Numbered from the stretch's first letter, positions 35,302 through 44,468 are shown. The stretch: DNA of 64,000 nt from Paraburkholderia nodosa (GCF_001718195.1 NZ_MCNV01000008.1:245807-309806); one strand, 5' to 3'. The notes: a model not told the origin generated them from the letters alone. Program-made: numbers and translations.

Positions 35302-35679
35302 ATGGGCACGCACGGCATGATTCTCTTCGGCCACGGCGCGCGCGACGCGCGCTGGCAGGAGCCGTTCCAGCGGCTCGCCGCGAAGCTTTGCGCCACGCGC
35401 GGCGATGCGGGTCCGGTCGGCCTCGCCTTTCTCGAACTCATGACGCCGAGCCTGCCGGATGCGATCGCCGGCCAGGTCGCGGCAGGCTGTGACACGATCA
35501 CGGTCGTGCCCGTGTTCTTTGGTCAGGGCGGCCACGTGCGCCGCGATCTGCCCGCGCTGATCGCGCAATGTCAGAGCGAGCATCCGGATGTGCGCCTGCG
35601 TTGTGCCGGCGCCGTCGGCGAGGACGATGCGGTGCTCGATGCGATCGTGCGGTACTGCATCGAAAACGACCGCGACTAG
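35302..35679 (+). CDS. Short CbiX/SirB-family sirohydrochlorin chelatase
   Basis: A 125-residue single-domain chelatase. MILFGHGARD near residue 10 and VVPVFFGQGGHVRRDLP near residue 75 carry the two metal-coordinating histidines. This is the short, dimeric CbiX(S)-like form. It inserts iron (siroheme) or cobalt (B12) into sirohydrochlorin. It is convergent with cobA, which makes precorrin-2, with only a terminator between, and the sulfate cluster beyond needs siroheme, so iron insertion for siroheme is the likely role. An oxidase converting precorrin-2 to sirohydrochlorin is not seen in the window. Confidence 0.88.
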   Translation: MGTHGMILFGHGARDARWQEPFQRLAAKLCATRGDAGPVGLAFLELMTPSLPDAIAGQVAAGCDTITVVPVFFGQGGHVRRDLPALIAQCQSEHPDVRLRCAGAVGEDDAVLDAIVRYCIENDRD

Positions 35680-35696
35680 AACCGCTCACGCATAAA

Positions 35697-35728
35697 AAAA
35701 CGGGCTCGCTTTTCAGCGAGCCCGTTTT
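35697..35728. terminator. Bidirectional terminator between the chelatase gene and cobA
   Basis: AAAACGGGCTCGCT, loop TTTC, AGCGAGCCCGTTTT: a perfect stem flanked by A and T tracts between convergent genes. Confidence 0.92.
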
Positions 35729-35755
35729 GCTTTGCTGCCCTCTTTCGCGTGGCGC

Positions 35756-36529
35756 TCAGGCCGCTGCGCGACGGCCTCGATGGTCGTCCTGCGCTTCGTC
35801 CTCGCGTTGCGCCTGCCCCGAGCGTTCGGCGAACGCATCGCCGATCATCAGCAGGCTCGGCTGCGCCGGGTCGAGCCAGTCCTGCGCCTCGCCCGCTGCG
35901 AGGCTCGCCAGCGTCAGCGTCAGCGTGCGCTCACGCGCCGTGCTGCAGGCTTCGACGATCGCCACCGGCGTGGCGCCCGCGCGGCCCGCCTCGATCAGCT
36001 GGCGCGCGATCTCGGGCGCGCTGTCGCGGCCCATGTAGAACACGAGCGAATCGGCGGTGACCTGCTCGCGAATCTCCTCGCTGCCCGCCGCGCGCGAATA
36101 CGTGGCAAGCGCCACGCTGCGCGCCACACCGCGCAGGGTGAGCGAGCGTTGCAGCGTCGCCGCGCTCGCCAGCGCCGCCGTAATGCCCGGCACGACTTCG
36201 AACGCGATGCCGGCCGCTTCGAGCGCGCGCATTTCCTCGTCGGCACGGCCGAACAGCATCGGATCGCCGCCCTTCAGGCGCACGACCACGGCGTGCTCGC
36301 GCGCCGCATCGACGAGTTGCTTGTTGATGAAGTGCTGCGCCGTGGAGCGCTGCCCGCAGCGCTTGCCGACCGCGATGAACTTCGCGGTCGGCGGCGCGTA
36401 CTCGAGCATGGCCGGCTCGACGAGCGCGTCGTGCAGCACGACGTCGGCGCTCGCGAGCAGGCGTGCGCCGCGCACCGTGATGAGGTCCGCTGCGCCCGGT
36501 CCCGCGCCGATCAGATATACCTTGCCCAT
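35756..36529 (-). CDS. cobA: Uroporphyrinogen-III C-methyltransferase
   Basis: A 257-residue SAM-dependent methyltransferase making precorrin-2. VYLIGAGPGAADLITVRGARLL, the VVLHDALV segment, VRLKGGDPMLFGRADEEM and VVPGITAALASAA are the SUMT signatures. The start MGKVYLIGAGPG is taken because a GGAAG lies just upstream and the conserved domain begins at once; ATGs at 36544 and 36568 are possible. The C-terminal 20 residues are a charged tail. Last gene of the cysI-...-cysN minus-strand cluster (about 50 bases after cysN). This places precorrin-2 production with sulfite reductase, so siroheme supply is the probable main role, although its product also feeds cobalamin. Confidence 0.93.
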   Translation of the reverse strand: MGKVYLIGAGPGAADLITVRGARLLASADVVLHDALVEPAMLEYAPPTAKFIAVGKRCGQRSTAQHFINKQLVDAAREHAVVVRLKGGDPMLFGRADEEMRALEAAGIAFEVVPGITAALASAATLQRSLTLRGVARSVALATYSRAAGSEEIREQVTADSLVFYMGRDSAPEIARQLIEAGRAGATPVAIVEACSTARERTLTLTLASLAAGEAQDWLDPAQPSLLMIGDAFAERSGQAQREDEAQDDHRGRRAAA

Positions 36530-36582
36530 ATGCTTCCAATCCATTATTGCGGCCGCGCGCGGCCGCAATCTCGCGCAGCGCC

Positions 36583-37899
36583 TTACGCCGAGAACGCGCG
36601 GATCATGCCCGCGGCCACCGTGTGATGCGTCGCTTCGTCGATCAGCACGAATGCGCCGGTGCCAGGATTCGCATCATACAGGTCGCAGACGAGCGGCTTC
36701 TGCAGCGAGAGCGCCACGCGGCCGATATCGTTCATCGCGAGTTCGTGGCGGTCGGTCGCGTGCGACAGCGTATGCACGTCGAGCACCTGCTTGACCGCGC
36801 CGATCTTCGCGAACACCGTGCTCGTGGTCTGCTTGAGCAGGTACTTGCGCTGCGGCGAGAGCGGCTCGTCGTCGAACCAGCACAGGTCCGCTTCGAGCTT
36901 CTTCGCGGGTTGCGCGGCATCGGCCGCCGGCACGAAGGTGTCGCCGCGCGAAACGTCCACGTCTTCCGTGAGACGGATCGTGACGGTCTGACCCGCGAAT
37001 GCGCGATCCACCTGCGCCGTGCCGCCCGGCACCGGCGCGATGATTTCGGCCACCGTTGCGCTGCGGCCCGCCGGCAGCACCGAGATGGCGTCGCCGAGCT
37101 TCACTTCGCCCGCTTCGACACGGCCCATGTAGCCGCGGAAGTCGTCGGCGCTGGAACCGTCCTGGCGCGCGACCCACTGCACCGGGAAGCGCAGCGCTTC
37201 GCCCGTGGCCTGCGCGAGCGGCAGTTGTTCGAGCACGTCGAGGAGCGGCTCGCCCGCGTACCACGGCATACGCTCGCTGGCGGCGACGATGTTGTCGCCC
37301 TTGAGCGCCGACACCGGCACGAAACGCACGTCGGTGAGGCCGAGCTGGCGCGCCAGCCCGACATAGGCTTCGCGGATCAGATTGAACGTCGCTTCGCTGT
37401 AGTCGACGAGATCCATCTTGTTGATCGCGACGATCACGTGCTGCAGGCCCAGCAGCTTGACGATGGCGCTGTGGCGCTTGGTTTGCGGCAGCAGTTGCGT
37501 CACGCCGTTCTCGGCCGTCACGCGCGTCGGGTCGATCAGGATGATCGCGGCGTGCGCCGTCGAAGCGCCCGTGACCATGTTGCGCGTGTACTGCTCGTGG
37601 CCTGGCGTGTCGGCGATGATGAACTTGCGCTTGGCCGTCGCGAAGTAGCGGTATGCCACGTCGATCGTGATGCCCTGCTCGCGCTCGGCCTCGAGGCCGT
37701 CGGTGAGCAGCGACAGGTCGATCTCGTCGCCCACCGTGCGCTTGTTCTTCGCACGCGACAGCGCCGAGAGCTGATCGCTCAGAACAGCCTTGCTGTCGTA
37801 CAACAGGCGGCCGATCAGCGTGCTCTTGCCGTCGTCCACGCTGCCCGCCGTGATGAAGCGCAGCACGCCGAGGTCTTCAGGTTGATGCGTCGTAACCAT
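36583..37899 (-). CDS. cysN: Sulfate adenylyltransferase subunit 1 (GTPase)
   Basis: A 438-residue translation-factor-like GTPase. G1 AGSVDDGKSTLIGRLLYDSK, G3 DTPGHEQYTRNM and G4 NKMDLVDY are intact, followed by beta-barrel domains. With CysD it activates sulfate to APS using GTP hydrolysis. It is the single-domain CysN form without a fused CysC kinase, consistent with direct APS reduction by the CysH encoded here. ATG 37899 starts MVTTHQPEDLGVLRF; it lies 25 bases after cysD. Confidence 0.96.
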   Translation of the reverse strand: MVTTHQPEDLGVLRFITAGSVDDGKSTLIGRLLYDSKAVLSDQLSALSRAKNKRTVGDEIDLSLLTDGLEAEREQGITIDVAYRYFATAKRKFIIADTPGHEQYTRNMVTGASTAHAAIILIDPTRVTAENGVTQLLPQTKRHSAIVKLLGLQHVIVAINKMDLVDYSEATFNLIREAYVGLARQLGLTDVRFVPVSALKGDNIVAASERMPWYAGEPLLDVLEQLPLAQATGEALRFPVQWVARQDGSSADDFRGYMGRVEAGEVKLGDAISVLPAGRSATVAEIIAPVPGGTAQVDRAFAGQTVTIRLTEDVDVSRGDTFVPAADAAQPAKKLEADLCWFDDEPLSPQRKYLLKQTTSTVFAKIGAVKQVLDVHTLSHATDRHELAMNDIGRVALSLQKPLVCDLYDANPGTGAFVLIDEATHHTVAAGMIRAFSA

Positions 37900-37924
37900 G
37901 TCTATTCTTTCCTCTGCGTGCTCT

Positions 37925-38887
37925 TTAGAAATAACCTTGCTTCTTGCGCTGTTCCATCGCGGCTTCCGACGCCTGGTCGTCCATGCGCGTCGCACCGCGT
38001 TCCGTGATCTCGGTCACGGCCGTTTCGGCGATGATCTTCTCGACGTTGTCGGCATCGCTCGCCACCGGGCACGTGCAGCTGATGTCGCCCACGGTGCGAA
38101 AACGCACTTGCGCCATTTCGCTGACCTCGCCTTCCTTCATCGGCGTGAGCGGCGTGACCGGCACGAGCAGGCCGTTGCGGCGCACGATCTCGCGCTGGTG
38201 CGCATAGTAGATCGACGGCAGTTCGAGCTTCTCGCGCTCGATGTATTGCCACACGTCGAGTTCGGTCCAGTTCGAGATGGGGAACACGCGCAGGTGCTCG
38301 CCCTTGTGCAGACGCGCGTTGTACAGGCTCCAGAGTTCCGGGCGCTGCGCCTTCGGGTCCCACTGGCCGAATTCGTCGCGGAACGAGAAGATACGCTCCT
38401 TCGCGCGGGCCTTCTCTTCGTCGCGGCGCGCACCGCCGATCATCGCCGTGTAGCCGTATTGCTCGATGGTTTCCAGCAGCGTGACCGCTTGCGCGGCGTT
38501 GCGCGAATCGGTTTCGCGGCGCAGGCGCACGGTGCCCTTCTTGATCGAATCTTCGACGTGACCGACCACGAGTTCCGCGCCGATTTCGGCTGCGCGGCGA
38601 TCGCGGAAGTCGATCACTTCTTCGTAGTTGTGGCCCGTGTCGATGTGTACGAGCGGAAACGGCAGCGCGGTCTTGCGGTTCGCGCCGAGGCCGAACGCCT
38701 TCAATGCGAGCGCCAGCACGACGACCGAGTCCTTGCCGCCCGAGAACAGCAGCGCAGGCTTGCTGCATTCGGCGACGAGTTCCCGCAGGATGTGGATCGA
38801 CTCGGCTTCGAGCCAGTCGAGATGGTCCATGCGGTTCGCCGTGACCTGGAGCGGTGCGTTCACTGCTGAGTCGAGCGTGGTGCTCAT
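37925..38887 (-). CDS. cysD: Sulfate adenylyltransferase subunit 2
   Basis: A 320-residue ATP-pyrophosphatase family enzyme. ALLFSGGKDSVVVLALA is the PP loop; HIDTGHNYEEVIDFRD, GGARRDEEKARAKERIFSFRD and FPISNWTELDVWQYI are family motifs. It adenylylates sulfate, with CysN as the GTPase subunit. The start MSTTLDSAVNAPL at 38887 is used because the longer frame adds an unlike N terminus. Confidence 0.96.
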   Translation of the reverse strand: MSTTLDSAVNAPLQVTANRMDHLDWLEAESIHILRELVAECSKPALLFSGGKDSVVVLALALKAFGLGANRKTALPFPLVHIDTGHNYEEVIDFRDRRAAEIGAELVVGHVEDSIKKGTVRLRRETDSRNAAQAVTLLETIEQYGYTAMIGGARRDEEKARAKERIFSFRDEFGQWDPKAQRPELWSLYNARLHKGEHLRVFPISNWTELDVWQYIEREKLELPSIYYAHQREIVRRNGLLVPVTPLTPMKEGEVSEMAQVRFRTVGDISCTCPVASDADNVEKIIAETAVTEITERGATRMDDQASEAAMEQRKKQGYF

Positions 38888-38986
38888 GTTCGGATCCTTC
38901 CTTTGTTCGCACCCCTTTTGCTGGGCGCGCGGTACTCGGTATTCGACGTTCGCGCCGTCGTTTCGACAGCGCGACAAAATTCAATC

Positions 38987-39754
38987 TTAGTTCGCCTGGC
39001 CGATGGACGACACTTCGGACGACACTTCAACGACCGGAATGGCCGACACGGACGTGATGTGCAAGCCACATTCCTTCGTGTCGCGCGATTCCCACCACCA
39101 GCGGCCCGCGCGGCTGTCTTCGCCGGGACGGATCGCACGGGTGCAGGGCTCGCAGCCGATGCTCGGATAGCCGCGGGCGTGCAGCGGGTTCACGGGCACG
39201 TCATTGGCGCGCAGGTAGGCCCAGACATCGGCTTCGGTCCAGTCCGCAAGCGGATTGAACTTGTCGATGTTGCGCGCTTCGTCGCGCTCTTCCTCGTGCA
39301 GCTCCGCACGCGTGACCGACTGCTCACGGCGCTGGCCGGTGACCCAGGCGGAGACGCCCGACAGCGCACGGTTCAGCGGTTCGACCTTGCGGATTTCGCA
39401 GCAGCGCTTGCGCAGATCGACGCTCTCGTAGAACGCATTCAGGCCGTGCTGGGCGACGTATTCGTCGACGGCATCCTGTTGCGGATGAAACTGCTCGATC
39501 TCGTAGCCGTAGCGCTCGCGCACCACGTCGATCATGCCGAGCGTTTCGGCGTGCAGGCGGCCCGTGTTCAGCGAGAAGACGCCGATTTTTACGCCGCGCG
39601 AAAGAATCGCGTGCGTGAGCAGCATGTCTTCGGCTGCGAGGCTGCTGGCCAGCTTCACGTCGGCGTGACGCGCCGCAATCGAATCGAGCAGCGCGTCGAG
39701 GCGCCCGATCTTCGCCTGCAGCTCAGCCGTGATTTCGTTCGCGACGGTGCTCAT
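38987..39754 (-). CDS. cysH: Adenylyl-sulfate (APS) reductase, Fe-S type
   Basis: A 255-residue thioredoxin-dependent reductase. LKLASSLAAEDMLLTH-like PP loop (here VKLASSLAAEDML), then LRKRCCEIRKVEPL and YPSIGCEPCTRAI: the CC...CxxC set binds a [4Fe-4S] cluster that marks APS reductases rather than PAPS reductases. The catalytic ECGLH lies near the C terminus (DTKECGLHITS). It reduces APS to sulfite. The ATG overlaps the stop of the DUF934 gene (ATGA). A little over 30 residues follow the catalytic motif in a Ser/Val-rich tail. Confidence 0.94.
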   Translation of the reverse strand: MSTVANEITAELQAKIGRLDALLDSIAARHADVKLASSLAAEDMLLTHAILSRGVKIGVFSLNTGRLHAETLGMIDVVRERYGYEIEQFHPQQDAVDEYVAQHGLNAFYESVDLRKRCCEIRKVEPLNRALSGVSAWVTGQRREQSVTRAELHEEERDEARNIDKFNPLADWTEADVWAYLRANDVPVNPLHARGYPSIGCEPCTRAIRPGEDSRAGRWWWESRDTKECGLHITSVSAIPVVEVSSEVSSIGQAN

Positions 39755-40296
39755 GCTGCCGAACCTTGTCGCGCTTGTTGGGCCAGACGGCGGCGGAACA
39801 GCGGCGACGGTTCGTCGAAGGCGCCCTGGTATTGCACCGTGAACTCGGTGAACGCCTTGAGCGCGTCGTGGATATCCTTGTCGGCGCGCACGGCGAACGC
39901 ATCGAAGCCGCAGCGCTCGTGAAAGCGCAGCTGGTCGCGCAGCACGTCGCCAATCGCGCGCAGCTCGCCCTGGTAGCCATAGCGCTCGCGCAGCAGACGG
40001 CCGATCGAGAACCCGCGGCCATCGCGGAACACGGGGAAGTCCACGCCGATCAGCGCGAGCTTGTCGAAGTCGGCGGCGATATCGGCCGGTTCGCTGTCCG
40101 GCGCGAGCCACACGCCGAGTTCGTCCTTGCCGCGCGAAGCGACCAGTGCATCGCGCTGTGCTTGCCAGTAAGCGAGCGGCACCAGCACCTTGCCCGCGGG
40201 CAGCGCGGCAACCTCGGGCAATGCGCCGTCTTCGGCCGCACGCACGACTTGCCAGTTGTCTTCAACGATCTCGCGTTTTTTGATGATCAATGCCAT
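39751..40296 (-). CDS. DUF934 family protein of the sulfate assimilation cluster
   Basis: A 181-residue protein, MALIIKKREIVEDNWQVV and LIGVDFPVFRDGRGFSIGRLLRERYGYQGELRAIGDVLRDQLRFHERCGFDAF, the DUF934 (CysX-like) signature. It is nearly always found between the sulfite reductase and APS/PAPS reductase genes in beta- and alpha-proteobacteria. A role in electron supply or assembly of sulfite reductase has been proposed but is not settled. Coupled to cysH by a four-base overlap; it follows cysI by about 40 bases. Confidence 0.9.
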   Translation of the reverse strand: MALIIKKREIVEDNWQVVRAAEDGALPEVAALPAGKVLVPLAYWQAQRDALVASRGKDELGVWLAPDSEPADIAADFDKLALIGVDFPVFRDGRGFSIGRLLRERYGYQGELRAIGDVLRDQLRFHERCGFDAFAVRADKDIHDALKAFTEFTVQYQGAFDEPSPLFRRRLAQQARQGSAA

Positions 40297-40339
40297 TGCT
40301 CGAATCTCGTAGTCTCGTTGCGTGCTTCAGTTGCGTCCA

Positions 40340-42019
40340 TTAAGCGTGGGCCGGCTGGCGCGATGCGTACACGCGCTCCTTGAACGGCGCGATGCCGATG
40401 CGGTCGTACGTATCGATGAAACGCTCGTCGTCGATGCGATGCTCGACGAACGTGTCGATCACCTTCTGCACCACGTCGGGCATCTCTTCTGCCGAGAACG
40501 ACGGGCCGATCACGCGGCCAAGGCGCGCGCCGTTGGCGCCCTTGCCCTGCTCGCCGCCGAGCGTGACCTGATACCACTCCGAACCATCCTTGTCGACGCC
40601 CAGCACGCCGATGTTGCCGACGTGGTGGTGACCGCATGCGTTGATGCAGCCCGAGATGTTCAGCGACAGGTCGCCGAGGTCGTGGACGAAGTCGAGGTTG
40701 TCGAAGCGCTCCTGGATCGCCAGCGCGATGGGAATCGACTTCGCATTGGCGAGCGAGCAGAAGTCGCCGCCCGGGCACGCGATGATGTCGGTCAAGAGGC
40801 CAATGTTCGCGGTCGCGAAACCTTGCGCCCTGGCCTTTTCCCACAGCGCGAACAGATCGCGCTTCTTGACGTCGGCGAGGATCAGGTTCTGCTCGTGCGA
40901 GACGCGGATCTGGCCGAACGAGTATTCATCGGCCCAACCGGCCACGGCTTCCATCTGCACGTCGGTGGCATCGCCCGGCGCGATGTTGCGCGGCTTGAGC
41001 GAGAGCGTGACCGACGCGTAGCCCGGCACGCGGTGCGGGCGCACGTTGCGCTCGACCCAGCGCGAGAAGGCGCGATTTTCCAGCAGATGCTTCTCGTACG
41101 ACGTATCCGTGTCGGCGATCTTTTCATACGCCGGCGGCACGAAATACTGGGAGACGCGATCGAGTTCTTCCTGCGTGAGGGTCGAAGGGCCGTCCTTCAG
41201 GTGCTGCCACTCTTCTTCGACCTGCTCGGCGAACTTCGCCGGCGAGAGCGCCTTCACGAGGATCTTGATGCGCGCCTTGTACATGTTGTCGCGGCGGCCA
41301 TAGCGGTTGTACACGCGCAGCACGGCTTCGCAGTAGGTCAGCAGGTGCTGCCACGGCAGGTCGCGTTTGATGATGCTGCCGACGATCGGCGTGCGGCCAA
41401 GACCGCCGCCCGCCAGGATGCTCGCGACGATTTCGCCCTGCTCGTTACGGTCGAGGTAGACGCCCAGATCGTGGATCTGCACGGCGGCGCGGTCTTCCTT
41501 CGAGCCCGATACGGCGATCTTGAACTTGCGCGGCAGCCACGCGAATTCGGGGTGGAACGTCGACCACTGGCGCAGGATTTCGGCCCACGGGCGCGGATCG
41601 ACGATCTCGTCGGGGGCGACGCCCGCGAACTGGTCGGCGGTGATGTTGCGAATGCAGTTGCCCGACGTCTGGATGCCGTGCATCTGCACCGACGCCAGCT
41701 TGCGCAGGATTTCCGGCGTTTCTTCAAGCTTGATCCAGTTGTACTGGATGTTCGAACGCGTCGAGAAGTGGCCGTAGCCGCGGTCGTGCTCGCGCGCGAT
41801 CGTGCCGAGCATGCGGAGCTGGTCGCTGCGCAGATTGCCGTACGGAATCGCGATGCGGTGCATGTAGGCGTGGCGCTGATAGTACAGGCCGTTTTGCAGG
41901 CGCAGCGGACGGAACTCTTCTTCGCTCAATTCGCCCGACAGACGGCGGCGGACCTGGTCGCTGTATTGCGCGACGCGTTCGTCGACGATGGTCTGGTCGT
42001 ACTGATCGTATTGGTACAT
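40340..42019 (-). CDS. cysI: Sulfite reductase hemoprotein (siroheme, [4Fe-4S])
   Basis: A 559-residue nitrite/sulfite reductase. TSGNCIRNITADQFAG and GHFSTRSNIQYNWIKLEE are substrate and siroheme-binding segments; the cluster cysteines are in IIACPGGDFCSLAN and ISGCINACGHHHVGNIG. It reduces sulfite to sulfide with six electrons. The first half has the usual ferredoxin-type repeat. First gene of the minus-strand cys cluster. No cysJ flavoprotein gene is present, so electrons probably come from another donor such as ferredoxin or NADPH reductase elsewhere. Confidence 0.95.
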   Translation of the reverse strand: MYQYDQYDQTIVDERVAQYSDQVRRRLSGELSEEEFRPLRLQNGLYYQRHAYMHRIAIPYGNLRSDQLRMLGTIAREHDRGYGHFSTRSNIQYNWIKLEETPEILRKLASVQMHGIQTSGNCIRNITADQFAGVAPDEIVDPRPWAEILRQWSTFHPEFAWLPRKFKIAVSGSKEDRAAVQIHDLGVYLDRNEQGEIVASILAGGGLGRTPIVGSIIKRDLPWQHLLTYCEAVLRVYNRYGRRDNMYKARIKILVKALSPAKFAEQVEEEWQHLKDGPSTLTQEELDRVSQYFVPPAYEKIADTDTSYEKHLLENRAFSRWVERNVRPHRVPGYASVTLSLKPRNIAPGDATDVQMEAVAGWADEYSFGQIRVSHEQNLILADVKKRDLFALWEKARAQGFATANIGLLTDIIACPGGDFCSLANAKSIPIALAIQERFDNLDFVHDLGDLSLNISGCINACGHHHVGNIGVLGVDKDGSEWYQVTLGGEQGKGANGARLGRVIGPSFSAEEMPDVVQKVIDTFVEHRIDDERFIDTYDRIGIAPFKERVYASRQPAHA

Positions 42020-42206
42020 TCGGGGACCCCAGGGTTTGGTTCAATCGCGGCGCTCCGGTTACGCCGCGCTCCGACTTCTCGACTTCGCTCTTTCCGCTCT
42101 GTCCTGCCTCTGGCGAGGCGGCCGCGCCTTCAATCGCGCCGGTCATTTGCTAATGACCAAAACAGATATCCATATTGGAAAAGTTGGAGGAATGGTAATA
42201 AACTCG

Positions 42207-42260
42207 CCTTATATTTCAAACGACTCAAAAATCAGGTCGATATGCAAACAGGTTATAAGG
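42207..42260. promoter_or_regulatory. Wide inverted repeat between cysI and the CysB-like gene
   Basis: CCTTATA (42207-42213) and TATAAGG (42254-42260) are perfect 7-bp arms 40 bases apart, in the AT-rich part of the 248-base divergent region; the right arm ends only seven bases before the regulator's ATG. CysB-type proteins bind extended AT-rich sites with such half sites, so this probably serves autoregulation and cysI control. Confidence 0.5.
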
Positions 42261-42267
42261 ATTATCT

Positions 42268-43209
42268 ATGAACCTGCACCAGTTCCGCTTCGTCCGCGAG
42301 GCCGTACGCCAGAACTTCAACCTCACGGAAGCGGCCAAGGCACTGTATACAAGCCAGCCGGGCGTCTCGAAGGCGATCATCGAGCTGGAGGACGAGCTTG
42401 GGGTCGAAATCTTTACGCGCCACGGCAAGCGCGTGCGCTCGCTCACGGAGCCGGGCCGGATCATCCTCGCCTCGGTGGAGCGCATTCTGCAGGAAGTGGA
42501 GAGCCTCAAGCGCGTGGGCAAGGACTATGCGGCGCAGGACCAGGGCAACCTCACCATCGCCGCCACGCACACGCAGGCGCGCTACTCGCTGCCTGCCGCC
42601 ATCGCCGAATTCAAGCGGCGCTTTCCGAAGGTGCACCTGTCGATCCTGCAAGGCAGCCCGACCCAGGTCGCGGAAATGGTGCTCCATGACCAGGCGGATC
42701 TGTGCATCGCGACCGAGGCCATCTCCGGCTACAAGGAACTGGTGTCGCTGCCCTGCTTCACGTGGCATCACGTGGCGGTGATGCTGCCCGACCACCCGCT
42801 GCTCGAGCGCAAGCCGCTTTCGCTCGACGATCTGGCCCAATATCCGCTGATCACCTACGACAATGCGTTCGCCGGGCGTACCAAGATCAACGACGCGTTC
42901 CGCCTGCGTGCGCTCTCGCCCGACATCGTGCTGGAAGCCATCGACGCCGACGTGATCAAGACCTACGTGGAACTGGGCCTCGGCGTCGGGATCATGGCCG
43001 ACATCGCCTTCAACGCCGAACGCGACCGACATCTGCGCGCGGTGCCCGTTGGACACCTGTTCGGCAGCAACGTCACGCGCGTCGCGCTCAAGCAGGGCGC
43101 TTACCTGCGCAGCTATGTGTATACGCTCGTCGAACTGCTGTCGCCGAGCCTGAACCGCAAGCTCATCGAGCAGGCGCTCAAGGGCGAGCACGAGACTTAC
43201 GAGCTGTAG
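42268..43209 (+). CDS. cysB: CysB-type LysR regulator of sulfur assimilation
   Basis: A 313-residue LysR-family protein. MNLHQFRFVREAVRQNFNLTEAAKALYTSQPGVSKAIIELEDELGVEIFTRHGKRVRSLTEPG is the CysB/Cbl-type winged helix, and the effector domain (ATHTQARYSLPAAIAEFKRRFPKVHLSILQGSPTQVAEMV) has the TTHTQARY-like sulfate/O-acetylserine binding loop. It is divergent from cysI, so it most likely activates the cys cluster under sulfur limitation. SsuR or Cbl paralogues look very similar, so the symbol is provisional. AAGGATTATCT lies before the ATG. Confidence 0.85.
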   Translation: MNLHQFRFVREAVRQNFNLTEAAKALYTSQPGVSKAIIELEDELGVEIFTRHGKRVRSLTEPGRIILASVERILQEVESLKRVGKDYAAQDQGNLTIAATHTQARYSLPAAIAEFKRRFPKVHLSILQGSPTQVAEMVLHDQADLCIATEAISGYKELVSLPCFTWHHVAVMLPDHPLLERKPLSLDDLAQYPLITYDNAFAGRTKINDAFRLRALSPDIVLEAIDADVIKTYVELGLGVGIMADIAFNAERDRHLRAVPVGHLFGSNVTRVALKQGAYLRSYVYTLVELLSPSLNRKLIEQALKGEHETYEL

Positions 43210-43301
43210 CGTCGGGCGGCCGCGACCTCAGCCGCGCAGGAAGAAAAATCAGAGAAAATCCGCATTACAACAACATCACTTCTCGCCTGGAGACTCAACG
43301 G

Positions 43302-44468
43302 ATGAAGCTGTACCCGCTTTTGCGCCCGCTCGCCGCGGCTTGCGCCCTTGCCGCCGCCACTTTCGCTCCGGCTGCCCACGCCGACATCAAGGTCGGCATC
43401 GACCTCTCGAGCACGGGACCCGCTGCCGCCATCGGCATCACGAGCAAGAACGCCATGCTGATGTGGCCCGACACGATCGCGGGCCAGAAGGCCGACTACA
43501 TCGTGCTCGACGACGGCTCGGACCCGGGCGCGGCCGTACGCAACATCCACAAGCTCATCAACGAAGATCACGTGGACGTGATCGTCGGGCCGAATATCAC
43601 GCCGGCGGCGCTCGCGGCGCTCGACCCGGTGGCGGAAAGCAAGACGCCGATGATCACGCTGGTCGGCTCGGGCTCGGTGGTCGAGCCGCAGCAGGGCGCG
43701 CGCGTGTGGGCCTTCAAGATGGCGCAGACCGATGCCGCCATGGCCGACGTCATGACGCGCTACATGGCGGCGCATGGCGTGAAAAGCGTGGGCTTCATCG
43801 GCTTCGCGGACAGCTACGGCGACAGCTGGCTCAACGAATTCACGAAGTACGCGAAGGAACGCAACATCCAGATCGTGGCGACCGAGCGCTACAACCGTAC
43901 CGACGCCAGCGTGACCGGCCAGATTCTCAAGCTGATGGCGGCCAGGCCGGACGTCATGCTGATCGCGGGCGCAGGCACGCCGACCGTGCTGCCGCAACGC
44001 ACGCTGATCGAGCGCGGCTACAAGGGGCCGATCTACCAGACGCATGGCATCGCCACGCCTGAATTCATCAAGCTGGGCGGCAAAGACGTGGAAGGCACCC
44101 TGTTCCCGACCCAGCCCGTCGTGGTGGCGCGCACACTGCCGGCCGACCAGCCGGCGCAAAAGGCAGCGCTCGCCTTCGTCGACGCCTACGAGGCAAAGTA
44201 CGGCCCGGGCACGGTCACGCAATTCGCAGGCGACGCGGCAGGCGTGTACCCGCGCCTGCAAGACGCGGTCGCGCGCGCCCTCAAGACCGCTCAGCCGGGC
44301 ACCGAAGCGTTCCGTGTGGCGTTGCGCGGCGAGCTGGAGCACGCGCACGAAGTTGTCGTGCCCAACGGCATGGTGAACACGAGCCCGACGGACCACGTGG
44401 GCCTCGACCAGCGCGCGAGCGTGATGGGCACGGTCCGCGGGGGCAAGTTCGTGTATCTGGGGCAATAA
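43302..44468 (+). CDS. Periplasmic branched-chain amino acid-type binding protein
   Basis: A 388-residue type I binding protein. The signal peptide ends at AAHADIKVGIDLSSTGPAAAIG; the mature domain has the LivK/amide-binding features (DDGSDPGAAVRNIHKLINEDHVDVIVGPN; GFADSYGDSWLNEF; THGIATPEFIKLGG). It binds an amino acid, aliphatic amide or aromatic acid; the ligand cannot be told. There are no permease or ATPase genes next to it, so it is an orphan binding protein. It lies 92 bases after cysB, which could suggest sulfur-linked control, but a shared transcript is not evident. It marks the left edge of the accessory island. Confidence 0.88.
   Translation: MKLYPLLRPLAAACALAAATFAPAAHADIKVGIDLSSTGPAAAIGITSKNAMLMWPDTIAGQKADYIVLDDGSDPGAAVRNIHKLINEDHVDVIVGPNITPAALAALDPVAESKTPMITLVGSGSVVEPQQGARVWAFKMAQTDAAMADVMTRYMAAHGVKSVGFIGFADSYGDSWLNEFTKYAKERNIQIVATERYNRTDASVTGQILKLMAARPDVMLIAGAGTPTVLPQRTLIERGYKGPIYQTHGIATPEFIKLGGKDVEGTLFPTQPVVVARTLPADQPAQKAALAFVDAYEAKYGPGTVTQFAGDAAGVYPRLQDAVARALKTAQPGTEAFRVALRGELEHAHEVVVPNGMVNTSPTDHVGLDQRASVMGTVRGGKFVYLGQ

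Noticed and set aside
40322..42271. A 649-codon plus-strand frame opposite cysI
   Set aside because: Antisense shadow of the sulfite reductase gene with biased composition and no motifs.
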